64,000 nucleotides of DNA from Streptomyces sp. AC558_RSS880 (GTDB lineage: Bacteria; Actinomycetota; Actinomycetes; Streptomycetales; Streptomycetaceae). Under the pieces are notes generated by a model. It did not search any database. It saw nothing but the letters and a program-made list of their open reading frames with translations, and was not told the DNA's origin. The stretch lies in contig NZ_JAGMUJ010000072.1 of the NCBI RefSeq assembly GCF_019049255.1, forward strand, positions 124,001 to 188,000, given 5' to 3'. Below, piece by piece: positions 42,046 through 49,544 of this stretch (the first letter of the stretch is position 1; each line of letters opens with the position of its first letter). Both the position numbers and the translations under genes were made by a program.

Positions 42046-42773
42046 CACACTGCCTGGGGGGAGTCGTGGGCCGGCGTGCGCGCGGAGCGCACGATGGCGG
42101 TGAGGGTCGTCTCGACGCGGTCGAGGTGGTGGGTCATGGCGTCGACCGCGTCGCGCTCGGAGCCGTCGGTGAGTGCCTCGACGATCGCCCGGTGCTCACG
42201 GTCGGACTGTTCGCGGCGGCCGCCGAGCTCGTTGAGGAAGGTGGACTGGCGGGCCAGCGCGTCCCGGATCTCCTCGATGACCCGGCGGAACACCGGGTTC
42301 TGGGCGGCCTCGGCCACGGTGAGGTGGAAGAGGGTGTCCATGGCGACCCACGCCATGGTGTCGGTCTCCCGTTCCATCCGGTCCAGCAGATGGGTCAGCC
42401 GGTCCAGGTTCTCCGGGGTGCGGCGCCGGGCGGCGTATCCGGCGACCGGGATCTCGATGTGCCGGCGCACCTCGAGGAGGTCACTGGCCGCGTAGTCGCC
42501 GAAGGTGGGGTCCTCCACGGCGTCGGCGACGACGAAGGTGCCCCTGCCGGTCCTGGACACGGTCAGGCCCATGGTCTGCAGGGCCCGCAGCGCCTCGCGC
42601 AGCACGGGCCGGGAGACCTCGAGGGCGCGGCACAGCTCCGCCTCGGAGGGCAGCTTGTCGCCGATCGCGTACTCGCCGCGCTCGATGGCGCCACGGAGGT
42701 GGGAGAGCACCGCTTCCATCGCGCTGACGCGCCGCGGACCCACGCCACCTGTCTGGCTGTCTGACAGGTTCAC
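42045..42773 (-). CDS. FadR-subfamily GntR regulator
   Basis: Regulator of up to 242 aa. Winged helix in the N-terminal 75 residues (HLRGAIERGEYAIGDKLPSEAELCRALEVSRPVLREAL by family, residues about 25-65) and a helical FCD ligand domain with the metal-binding histidines in FHLTVAEAA and REHRAIVEAL. GTG 42773 is the longest start, but a perfect palindrome lies inside its first codons, so a later start such as the GTG before GPRR may be the true one. It is the first gene of an operon with asparaginase. Confidence 0.88.
   Translation of the reverse strand: MNLSDSQTGGVGPRRVSAMEAVLSHLRGAIERGEYAIGDKLPSEAELCRALEVSRPVLREALRALQTMGLTVSRTGRGTFVVADAVEDPTFGDYAASDLLEVRRHIEIPVAGYAARRRTPENLDRLTHLLDRMERETDTMAWVAMDTLFHLTVAEAAQNPVFRRVIEEIRDALARQSTFLNELGGRREQSDREHRAIVEALTDGSERDAVDAMTHHLDRVETTLTAIVRSARTPAHDSPQAV
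42757..42767. promoter_or_regulatory. FadR-type operator-like palindrome
   Basis: CTGTCTGACAG is a perfect 11-bp palindrome, embedded in a larger inverted repeat ACCTGTC...GACAGGT. It overlaps the first codons of the longest reading of the GntR gene and resembles the TnGTnnnACnA sites of FadR-type regulators. Autoregulation is inferred. Confidence 0.5.
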
Positions 42774-42963
42774 GGAGCCGATGGTGCGGGGGCGGTGCGG
42801 GCACTGTCAAGCGGAGGACGCCACGACGGGCCGTACGAGGGCCGGGGCCGAGGACGGGGCCCGGGGTGGGGCCAGCCACACCCCGGCCAAGGGGGTCGCC
42901 GTCACCCCCTGACGGGGGCCACCGCCATTCCGCGCCGGGGAAATCGTTCACATACTCGAGCAC

Positions 42964-44010
42964 ATGGCCCATCCCACGATACTCAGTGATGTCCCGCGCA
43001 CGCGTGAACGCGAAAAGGGAAGCGACTTCTCCGAATTGTCACGGCGCATGACCGAGGCGGGGCTTCTGCGGCGCCGCCCGCTGTATTACACGGTGCGCTT
43101 CGGGGTCGTGGCACTCGCGCTCGCGGGCGGTGTCACCGCGTTCCTCGTCCTGGGTGACAGCTGGAGCCAGCTGATCGTCGCCGCCGCTCTGGCCGTGGTG
43201 TTCGGGCAGCTCGGACTGGCCGCGCACGACCTGGCCCACCGCCAGGTGTTCTCCCGCCGGCGCCCCAGCGAGATCGGCGGGCTGCTGGTGGCCGACGTGC
43301 TGCTGGGCATGAGCTACGGCTGGTGGATGAACAAGCACACGCGCCATCACGCGAACCCCAATCATGAGAAGAAGGACCCGGATGTCGCCCCCGACATCAT
43401 CGTGTGGTCACGGCGTCAGGCGAAACAGGCCAAGGGGCCGGCGCGATTCATCGGAAAGCACCAGGCGGCCCTTTTCTTCCCGCTGCTGACCCTCGAGGGC
43501 CTCAATCTGAGTTTCAGCAGTTTCAAGGCGCTGCGCAGTCCGTCGATGAAGCGGCCGGTGCTGGAGGGCACCCTGCTCGTCGCCCATTTCGCCGTGTACT
43601 TCGGCGGGCTGTTCCTGGTCCTCTCCCCCGGCAAGGCGCTCGCGTTCATCGCCGTGCACCAGGGGCTGTTCGGGCTCTACCTCGGATCCGTGTTCGCCCC
43701 CAACCACAAGGGCATGCCGATGATCGAGGAGGGCACCGAGCTGGACTTCCTGCGCCGCCAGGTCCTCACCTCCCGCAACGTCGACGGCGGGGTGCTCGTC
43801 GACGCGTTCATGGGCGGGCTGAACTACCAGATCGAGCACCACCTCTTCCCCAGCATGCCGACACCGGCCCTCGGCCGGGCCCAGGTCATCACCGAGCGGT
43901 ACTGCGCCGAGCTGGGCATCCCGTACTGCCGGACGGGACTGCTCGCCTCGCACCGTGAGGCATTGCGCCACCTCAGGCAGGTCGGGGAGCCGCTGCGCGG
44001 GAAGCGCTAG
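42964..44010 (+). CDS. Membrane fatty acid (acyl-CoA/acyl-lipid) desaturase
   Basis: Integral di-iron desaturase of 348 aa that introduces a double bond into acyl chains. Three histidine boxes are visible: HDLAHRQ (about residue 89), HTRHHANPNH (about 124) and QIEHHLFP (about 297). Membrane segments lie at about 45-80 (VALALAGGVTAFLVLG, LIVAAALAVVFGQLGLA), 105-115 and 200-235. The last box with QIEHH is the linear-chain delta-desaturase form. It probably adjusts membrane fluidity. Its stop codon overlaps that of the convergent crcB gene within CTAG. Confidence 0.92.
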   Translation: MAHPTILSDVPRTREREKGSDFSELSRRMTEAGLLRRRPLYYTVRFGVVALALAGGVTAFLVLGDSWSQLIVAAALAVVFGQLGLAAHDLAHRQVFSRRRPSEIGGLLVADVLLGMSYGWWMNKHTRHHANPNHEKKDPDVAPDIIVWSRRQAKQAKGPARFIGKHQAALFFPLLTLEGLNLSFSSFKALRSPSMKRPVLEGTLLVAHFAVYFGGLFLVLSPGKALAFIAVHQGLFGLYLGSVFAPNHKGMPMIEEGTELDFLRRQVLTSRNVDGGVLVDAFMGGLNYQIEHHLFPSMPTPALGRAQVITERYCAELGIPYCRTGLLASHREALRHLRQVGEPLRGKR

Positions 44011-44381
44011 CCCCACACGGCGTGGGCGAGGGCCGCGCCGGCGAAGGCCGCGCCCAGGCCGGCGGCCACGCTCGCCGCCACGTTCACGGCGGCGTAGCCG
44101 CGGGCGCCGGCCTGGGCCAGCCGGAGGGTCTCGTAGGAGAAGGTGGAGTAGGTGGTCAGGGCGCCGCACAGGCCCGTTCCGAGGAGCAGCTGAAGGCGGG
44201 AGTCCGCCGCGCCCGCGGCCGCCGCGCCGGTGAGCAGGCCGAGGACCAGACTGCCGGCGACGTTGACCGTGAAGGTCCCCCAGGGGAACACGGAGTCGTG
44301 CCGGGACTGCACCGCGCGGTCGGTGAGGTAGCGCAGCGGAGCGCCGACCATGGCGCCCAGCACCACGTACAGCCAGTTCAC
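44007..44381 (-). CDS. crcB: Fluoride exporter CrcB/Fluc (subunit 1)
   Basis: Four-helix membrane protein of 124 aa of the Fluc/CrcB family. Hallmarks: GAPLRYLTDR, PWGTFTVNVAGSLVLGLL and GLCGALTTYSTFSYET, containing the conserved Asn and the TTYSTFS motif that lines the fluoride path. Together with the second crcB gene it would form a dual-topology heterodimer. GTG 44381 overlaps the stop of the DUF190 gene. Last gene of the leftward crcB-DUF190-crcB operon. Confidence 0.95.
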   Translation of the reverse strand: MNWLYVVLGAMVGAPLRYLTDRAVQSRHDSVFPWGTFTVNVAGSLVLGLLTGAAAAGAADSRLQLLLGTGLCGALTTYSTFSYETLRLAQAGARGYAAVNVAASVAAGLGAAFAGAALAHAVWG

Positions 44382-44725
44382 CGCGGCCCCTCGCCGCGCA
44401 CGTGCCCGACGGCCTCGCAGCGGTCGAGGAGGACCAGTCCGTCGGTGACGAGCGTGTCGAGTTCCGGCAGGAAGGCCCGTACGCGCTCCTCGGTGTCGAC
44501 CACGACGACCGCCACCGGCAGGTCCTCGCTCAGGGACAGCAGCCGGGAGGTGTGGACGCGGGAGGAGGCGCCGAAGCCCTCGACGCCGCGGAAGACGCTC
44601 GCCCCCGCGAGCCCGGCCGCATGGGCCCGGTGGACGATCTCCGAGTAGAGGGGCCGGTGGTGCCAGGTGTCGTTCTCGCCGACGTACACGGTCAGGCGGA
44701 GGACGGTGCCGGTCAGCCGGGTCAT
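44378..44725 (-). CDS. DUF190 family protein in fluoride-export operon
   Basis: Soluble protein of 115 aa of the DUF190 (PII-like fold) family: RLTVYVGENDTWHHRPLYSEIVHRAHAAGLAGASVFRGVEGFG and VAVVVVDTEERVRAFLPEL. The ferredoxin-like repeat and the HRPLYSEIV region are characteristic. It overlaps both neighbouring crcB genes by four bases (ATGA and GTGA), so the three products are made together. A regulatory or sensing role in fluoride export is plausible from this context but not established. Confidence 0.9.
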   Translation of the reverse strand: MTRLTGTVLRLTVYVGENDTWHHRPLYSEIVHRAHAAGLAGASVFRGVEGFGASSRVHTSRLLSLSEDLPVAVVVVDTEERVRAFLPELDTLVTDGLVLLDRCEAVGHVRGEGPR

Positions 44726-45165
44726 GGCTGCCTCCTGATCAGAACGCGGCGGGTCGCCGAGGCGGCCGCCCACACGGCGGCGAGCGCCGCGAGCGGGGTC
44801 ACCGCGAGGTACACGAGACCGGCGCCCGCCCTGCCGGCGTCGAGCAGGTTCCGGACGTCGACGGCGTACGTCGAGAAGGTGGTGAAGCCGCCGAGGACGC
44901 CGGTGCCGAAGAACGGGCGCAGCAGGGGGTGGGCGGTGCGGACCTCGGTGATGATCACCATGAACACGCCGATGACGGCGCAGCCGGTGACATTGACCCC
45001 GAGGATCGTCCAGGGGAACCCGTGCGCCGAGGTCGGCCACCACAGGGACGCCGCGTACCGGGCCGCCGCCCCCGCTCCCCCGCCGAGCGCGACCACGGCG
45101 ACGACGGGGCCCTGGGTGCGGAAGGCGTGGCGGACCCGAAGGCCCTCGGTTTCCGGGGCTGTCAC
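44722..45165 (-). CDS. crcB: Fluoride exporter CrcB/Fluc (subunit 2)
   Basis: Membrane protein of 147 aa, CrcB/Fluc family, with four predicted helices. Landmarks: GGAGAAARYAASLWW, PWTILGVNVTGCAVIGVFM and GVLGGFTTFSTYAVD. It is longer at the N-terminus than the partner gene and is the first gene of the operon, starting at GTG 45165. No fluoride riboswitch was recognised upstream; an ArsR-like regulator is encoded 75 bp upstream on the same strand. Confidence 0.95.
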   Translation of the reverse strand: MTAPETEGLRVRHAFRTQGPVVAVVALGGGAGAAARYAASLWWPTSAHGFPWTILGVNVTGCAVIGVFMVIITEVRTAHPLLRPFFGTGVLGGFTTFSTYAVDVRNLLDAGRAGAGLVYLAVTPLAALAAVWAAASATRRVLIRRQP

Positions 45166-45240
45166 CGTCGTACGTCTCCCACTCGCTCCGGATCAGCGTA
45201 ACGCCCCGGAACGCGACGGGGCACGTCGCGGCCGTGGGCG

Positions 45241-45498
45241 CTACCAGCCCTTCTCGAACAGCCGCGTCACCTCGGCGATCCGCGCCTCGTCGCGCCGGTA
45301 GCGCACGCGCCCGGCACAGCGGCCGGTGCGCAGCAGGCCGAGGGCCGTGAGCAGCCGCAGGTGGGTGAGGGCGGCCGGGCGGGGCAGGCCGAGCCGTGCG
45401 GCGACGGCCTCCGCGGTCAGGCCGTCGGCCGCCGCGTCCTGTTCCCGCAGCAGCGTCAGGATGCGCAGTCGCGTGCCGTCGACGGGGGTCCTCAGCAT
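45241..45498 (-). CDS. Small ArsR-like winged-helix regulator
   Basis: DNA-binding protein of 85 aa: TPVDGTRLRILTLLREQDAAADGLTAEAVAARLGLPRPAALTHLRLLTALGLLRTGRCAGRVRYRRDEARIAEVTRLFEKGW in family terms a minimal winged helix with the recognition helix around residues 35-50. No ArsR metal-binding cysteine pair is present (a single Cys near 60). ATG 45498 follows GGAGG at eight bases and was preferred to longer starts. It precedes the crcB operon on the same strand and may control it, which is an inference from position. Confidence 0.8.
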   Translation of the reverse strand: MLRTPVDGTRLRILTLLREQDAAADGLTAEAVAARLGLPRPAALTHLRLLTALGLLRTGRCAGRVRYRRDEARIAEVTRLFEKGW

Positions 45499-45624
45499 CT
45501 CGTACACCTCCGCGCCGGGCCTCGCGCTCCGGAGCCCTTCCACTCTGCCGCGCGCGAGGGCTCCGTGTCCCGGACCGCAGGCACCTTGTCCGGGACTCAA
45601 CGTACCTACGGAGAAAGGCTGTTC

Positions 45625-45656
45625 GGCCCCGCCCCACAAGTCGGCGGGGCGGGGCC
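45625..45656 (-). terminator. Hairpin terminator after the galactanase gene
   Basis: Perfect 11-bp arms (GGCCCCGCCCC / GGGGCGGGGCC) around a 10-base loop, just downstream of the leftward GH53 gene. Confidence 0.75.
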
Positions 45657-45663
45657 GGCGGGC

Positions 45664-47223
45664 TCACCGGTGGCGGAACCAGGCCATCGCGGGCAGCGCG
45701 CGGTCGTCGTAGCCGAACAGCGCCTGGTTCTCCCAGCCGTTGCCGGAGGACGGGTCGGCGGGGTCCCAGCCGTTGCCGGCGCGGGCGGTCCAGGTGGCCT
45801 CCCAGTAGAAGACGCCGAGGCCGCGGCCGTTCGGGACGGCCTCCACGATGCTCGCCACGTCGTTCATCCAGCGGGTCTGGCCGGTGGCGGACGCCGGGTA
45901 GCCGGGGACGAGTTCGGCGTCGAGGTCGATGATGTTCTCGAGGCCGTCCTCGGTGTCCAGGCGGAACGGGTAGGCCGTCTCGGCGACGAAGACGGGCTTG
46001 CCGTAGCGGCCGGCCGCGTCGTCCAGGGTCGTCTGGAAGTCGTGCAGCGTGCCGTGCCAGTAGCCGTAGTACGACAGACCGATGGCGTCGAACTTCACGC
46101 CGTGGGAGACCGCGTTGTCGAACCACCAGCGGGTGCCGTCGAGGTCACCGCCCTCGGCGAGGTGCAGCGCGGCGACCGTGGACGGGCTGACCGCCTTGAC
46201 CGCGTCGTAGCCGGAGTTGAGCAGTCCGGCGAGCTGGGTCCAGTTGTCGGTGGAGCCCTCGTTCCACAGCATGCCGCCGTTGATCTCGTTGCCCACCTGC
46301 ACCATGTCGGCGGTGGTGCCCTGCTTCTTGAGGGCGTTGAGGACGTCGTACGTGTGGTCGTAGACGTCCTTCTTCAGCTGTCCGTAGCCGTGTCCGGCCC
46401 AGGCGGCGGGCTTGTACTGCTTGCCCGGGTCGGCCCAGGCGTCCGAGTAGTGGAAGTCGACCAGCAGCTTCATGCCCTGCGCCTTGATCCGCTTGGCCAT
46501 GGCCAGGACGTGCGCCTTGTCGTTGTAGCCGTCGGCCGGGTCCACCCAGACCTTCAGGCGGGCGTAGTTCATGCCGGCGGACTTCAGGAGGGCGACCGGG
46601 TCTCCGGCGGTGCCGGACGCGGTCCGGTAGACCCCGCCCTTGGCCTCGCTCTTGGGCAGGGAGGAGATGTCGGCGCCCTTGACCGGCAGGCCCGAGGTGC
46701 CCCGGGCGAAGGTCAGGTCGTCGACGTTGATCCAGTTGCCGGCGCCTGCGTCGCTGTGGACGCTGATCGTGCACTGGTTGTTCGTCACCCGGACCGGCAC
46801 GACGATCCGTATCCAGCCGGAGTCGGAGACCGGCAGGTCGGTGCGCTGTTCGGCGCCGCCGCAGTTCTTCAGGGCGAGGTACGCCGCGTTCTGGCCGCCG
46901 CCGGAGCGGACCCAGGCGGTGAGCTTGTAGTCGCCGTTGGCCAGGCCCGACAGGTACTGGTACGTCTCCGCCCGGTAGGCCGAGGACGACCAGTGGGACA
47001 GCCGGTGACCGCCGCTGCGGCCGCCGGACTCCGTGTACGAGGCGGCCGTGTCGCCGTACTCGGACCAGCCGGCGGGGGTGGCGGTGCCCGAACCGTCGCT
47101 CTCGAAGCCGCCGTTGGTGAGGGTGCTCGCGGCCGTCGCGGTCTGGGCGGGCAGGGCGGTGAGGGCGAGCCCGGCCACGAGCGGCGGCAGCAGGGCGCGG
47201 AGTGTGCGTCTGGGATGGAACAT
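45664..47223 (-). CDS. Secreted GH53 arabinogalactan endo-beta-1,4-galactanase
   Basis: Extracellular enzyme of 519 aa that cuts the beta-1,4-galactan side chains of pectin. Signal peptide at residues about 1-31 (LRALLPPLVAGLALTALPAQTATAA), an N-terminal carbohydrate-binding module (about 32-172) beginning LTNGGFESDGSGTATPAGWSEYG, then the GH53 barrel with acid/base Glu313 in VGNEINGG and nucleophile Glu415 in FVAETAYP. The calcium-site GFxxxD-type region is in the C-terminal third. It releases galacto-oligosaccharides, which the neighbouring ABC importer and GH42 enzyme would handle. Terminators flank it on both sides. Confidence 0.93.
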   Translation of the reverse strand: MFHPRRTLRALLPPLVAGLALTALPAQTATAASTLTNGGFESDGSGTATPAGWSEYGDTAASYTESGGRSGGHRLSHWSSSAYRAETYQYLSGLANGDYKLTAWVRSGGGQNAAYLALKNCGGAEQRTDLPVSDSGWIRIVVPVRVTNNQCTISVHSDAGAGNWINVDDLTFARGTSGLPVKGADISSLPKSEAKGGVYRTASGTAGDPVALLKSAGMNYARLKVWVDPADGYNDKAHVLAMAKRIKAQGMKLLVDFHYSDAWADPGKQYKPAAWAGHGYGQLKKDVYDHTYDVLNALKKQGTTADMVQVGNEINGGMLWNEGSTDNWTQLAGLLNSGYDAVKAVSPSTVAALHLAEGGDLDGTRWWFDNAVSHGVKFDAIGLSYYGYWHGTLHDFQTTLDDAAGRYGKPVFVAETAYPFRLDTEDGLENIIDLDAELVPGYPASATGQTRWMNDVASIVEAVPNGRGLGVFYWEATWTARAGNGWDPADPSSGNGWENQALFGYDDRALPAMAWFRHR

Positions 47224-47288
47224 GGGCGTTCGTCGTCCCTTCGACGTGGGGAGGGGGATGCCCGGCGCCCGGAGGGCGAGGGCGAGGC

Positions 47289-47329
47289 CCCCTCCGCCCG
47301 CGGCCTGTGTGCTCACGCGGGCGGAGGGG
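47289..47329 (-). terminator. Strong hairpin terminator after the GH42 gene
   Basis: Perfect 14-bp arms (CCCCTCCGCCCGCG / CGCGGGCGGAGGGG) around a 13-base loop, ten bases past the GH42 stop codon. It separates the GH42 and GH53 transcripts. Confidence 0.85.
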
Positions 47330-47338
47330 AGTCGCGGC

Positions 47339-49360
47339 TCAGCCGTCGAGTCGGACGACCCGGACGGCTCCGGCCGGGACCGCGAGGCGGCCCGCGGCCC
47401 GTTCACCGGTCAGCAGCTCGGTGCCGGGGGCGTCCAGCGGCACCTTGGCGTCGGTGGCGGTGTGGTTGATCGCGAACAGGAAGGTGCCCGACTCACCGGC
47501 GCGGCGCACCACTTCGACGTCGCGGGGCAGGTCGGCGCGCGGGGCGATCGAGGTGTCCTCGACGGCCCGGCCGAGCAGGGTGGCGAGGCCCTCGGCGCCG
47601 AGCCGGGTGGAGACGTACCAGGCGGTGCCCTCGCCGAGGCGGTGCCGGGTGACGGCCGGGCGCCCCTCGGTCAGGCCGTCGGCGTACGTCCACACCGTCT
47701 CGGCGCCGCGCGGCACCACGAACTCCGTCCACACGTCGGCGTCGAGTTCCGCGCCGTCGGGGCCGGTCAGGCGGACCCGCTCGCCCTGGAGGAGGGGGGA
47801 GAACTCCTCGACGGTCAGGCCGAGGACGTCGCGCAGGGCGCCCGGGTAGGGGCCCTCGTGCACGGCGTCGTGTTCGTCGACGATGCCGGAGAAGTACGAC
47901 ACCACGAGGGTGCCGCCGTTCTCGACGTACTCCTTGAGGTTGTTCCCCGCCGCCTCCGTCATCAGGTACAGGGCCGGTACGACGACAAGCGGATACCTCG
48001 ACACGTCGGCTTCGGGGTGGGCGAAGTCGACGGTGAGGTGGTGGTCGTAGAGGGCCTCGTACCAGGCGTCGGCGCGTTCGCGGGCGTCGTGGTCCTCGCT
48101 GGGGCGCCAGTCGAGGTTCTGCGCCCACCAGGACTGCCAGTCCCACAGCACGGCGACGTCGGCCTCGGTGCGGGTGCCCCGGATCGGCGCCAACGACCGG
48201 ACGGACGCGCCGAGTTCGGTCACCTCGCGGAAGACGCGGGTCCCGGTGCCACCGTGCGGCAGCATCGCGGAGTGGAACTTCTCGGCGCCGCGCCGGGACT
48301 GGCGCCACTGGAAGAACATCGCGCCCTCGGAGCCGCGGGCCACGTGGGCGAGGGAGTTGCGGGCCATCTGGCCGGGGGCCTTGGCGGGGTTGCGGGGCTG
48401 CCAGTTGACGCCCGAGGTGGAGTGTTCGAGCAGCAGCCAGGGGGCGCCGCCGGCGACGGAGCGGGTGAGGTCGGCGGCCATGGCGAGGTTGACGTGGGTG
48501 CGGCGGCCGTCGGTGATCAGATAGTGGTCGTTGGTGACGAGGTCCACCTCGCGGCCCCAGGCCCAGTAGTCGACGGAGTCGCACTGGCTGAGGGCGGTCA
48601 TGAAGTTGGTGGTGACCGGGACGCCGGGTGAGAGGCGGTGCAGGATGTCCCGCTCGGCGGTGAAGTTCTCGCGCATGGTGGCGTCGGCGAACCGCCGGTA
48701 GTCCAGCACCTGGGCCGGGTTGCCGACCGTCGGGGTCCGGCGCGGCGGGTTGATCTCGTCGAAGGCGGCGTAGCGCTGGCCCCAGAAGGCGGTCCCCCAG
48801 GCCTCGTTGACGGCGTCGACGGTGCCGTACTCCCGCTCCAGCCAGCGGCGGAAGTGGGCGGCGCAGGAGTCGCAGTAGCAGGCGGAGACGGGGACGCCGT
48901 ACTCGTTGTGGACGTGCCACATCGCGAGCGCGGGGTGGTCGCCGTAGCGCTCGGCGAGCTGGGTGGTGATGTTCGCGGCGGCGGCCCGGTAGTCGGCGTT
49001 GCTGTGGCAGATGGCGCCGCGGGAGCCGAACCCCAGGCGCACGCCGTCCTCGGTGACGGGCAGCGCGTCGGGGTGGGCCCGGTAGAACCAGGCGGGCGGC
49101 ACCACGGTGGGTGTGCCGAGGTCGACGCGGACACCGGCTCCGTGCAGCAGGTCCAGGTTGCGGTCGAGCCAGCCGAAGTCGTACGCGCCGGGCGAGGGTT
49201 CCAGCAGGGCCCAGGAGAAGATCCCGGCGCTCACCATGGTGACGCCGGCCTCCCGCATCAGCCGGACGTCCTCGTCCCAGACGCTTTCCGGCCACTGCTC
49301 GGGGTTGTAGTCCCCACCGAAGGCGAGCCCGGTGAGGCCCCTGGGGGTGGTCTCCGGCAT
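47339..49360 (-). CDS. GH42 beta-galactosidase
   Basis: Beta-galactosidase of 673 aa without a signal peptide, so cytoplasmic. GH42 features: GGDYNPEQWPESVWDEDVRLM at the N-terminus, acid/base Glu153 in WHVHNEYG, the zinc cysteine cluster CYCDSC, nucleophile Glu312 in LLLEHSTSG, then the trimerization (about 400-610) and C-terminal beta domains. It hydrolyses beta-galactosides, probably oligosaccharides released by the GH53 enzyme and imported by the divergent CUT1 transporter. ATG 49360 follows GGGAGAG; an upstream reading lacks a ribosome site. Confidence 0.94.
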   Translation of the reverse strand: MPETTPRGLTGLAFGGDYNPEQWPESVWDEDVRLMREAGVTMVSAGIFSWALLEPSPGAYDFGWLDRNLDLLHGAGVRVDLGTPTVVPPAWFYRAHPDALPVTEDGVRLGFGSRGAICHSNADYRAAAANITTQLAERYGDHPALAMWHVHNEYGVPVSACYCDSCAAHFRRWLEREYGTVDAVNEAWGTAFWGQRYAAFDEINPPRRTPTVGNPAQVLDYRRFADATMRENFTAERDILHRLSPGVPVTTNFMTALSQCDSVDYWAWGREVDLVTNDHYLITDGRRTHVNLAMAADLTRSVAGGAPWLLLEHSTSGVNWQPRNPAKAPGQMARNSLAHVARGSEGAMFFQWRQSRRGAEKFHSAMLPHGGTGTRVFREVTELGASVRSLAPIRGTRTEADVAVLWDWQSWWAQNLDWRPSEDHDARERADAWYEALYDHHLTVDFAHPEADVSRYPLVVVPALYLMTEAAGNNLKEYVENGGTLVVSYFSGIVDEHDAVHEGPYPGALRDVLGLTVEEFSPLLQGERVRLTGPDGAELDADVWTEFVVPRGAETVWTYADGLTEGRPAVTRHRLGEGTAWYVSTRLGAEGLATLLGRAVEDTSIAPRADLPRDVEVVRRAGESGTFLFAINHTATDAKVPLDAPGTELLTGERAAGRLAVPAGAVRVVRLDG

Positions 49361-49448
49361 GGATTCTCTCCCGATGTGTCGATCTTTTGGGAACGTGCAC
49401 ACACATTTTCGGCGGTGCGGAGCCAACATAACCGCACAGCAACAACCA

Positions 49449-49477
49449 TTGACAAGTGTCCGGGATGTTTCTCTACT
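49449..49477 (+). promoter_or_regulatory. Promoter of the galactoside ABC operon
   Basis: TTGACA at 49449-49454, a 17-bp spacer and TCTACT at 49472-49477 form a housekeeping sigma-type promoter, about 70 bp upstream of the binding-protein start codon. The -10 end overlaps a LacI-type palindrome. Confidence 0.6.
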
Positions 49478-49491
49478 GTGAACGCTCACAG
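49476..49491. promoter_or_regulatory. LacI-family operator
   Basis: CTGTGAACGCTCACAG has perfect CTGTGA/TCACAG arms around ACGC, the LacI/GalR-type operator with a central CG. It overlaps the -10 and transcription start region of the operon that encodes the LacI regulator itself. Confidence 0.75.
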
Positions 49492-49544
49492 AAGCATGGC
49501 TGGTCTTCGCATCAGGCGAAGGCCCCAGGTCAGGGGAGAGTTCC

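Noticed and set aside
45166..45240. Possible fluoride riboswitch before crcB
   Set aside because: Too short and without the conserved crcB-motif helices that I could recognise.
47493..49445. 650-codon minus-strand frame overlapping the GH42 gene
   Set aside because: It is Arg/Pro/His-rich and an off-frame shadow; the GH42 frame carries all catalytic motifs.
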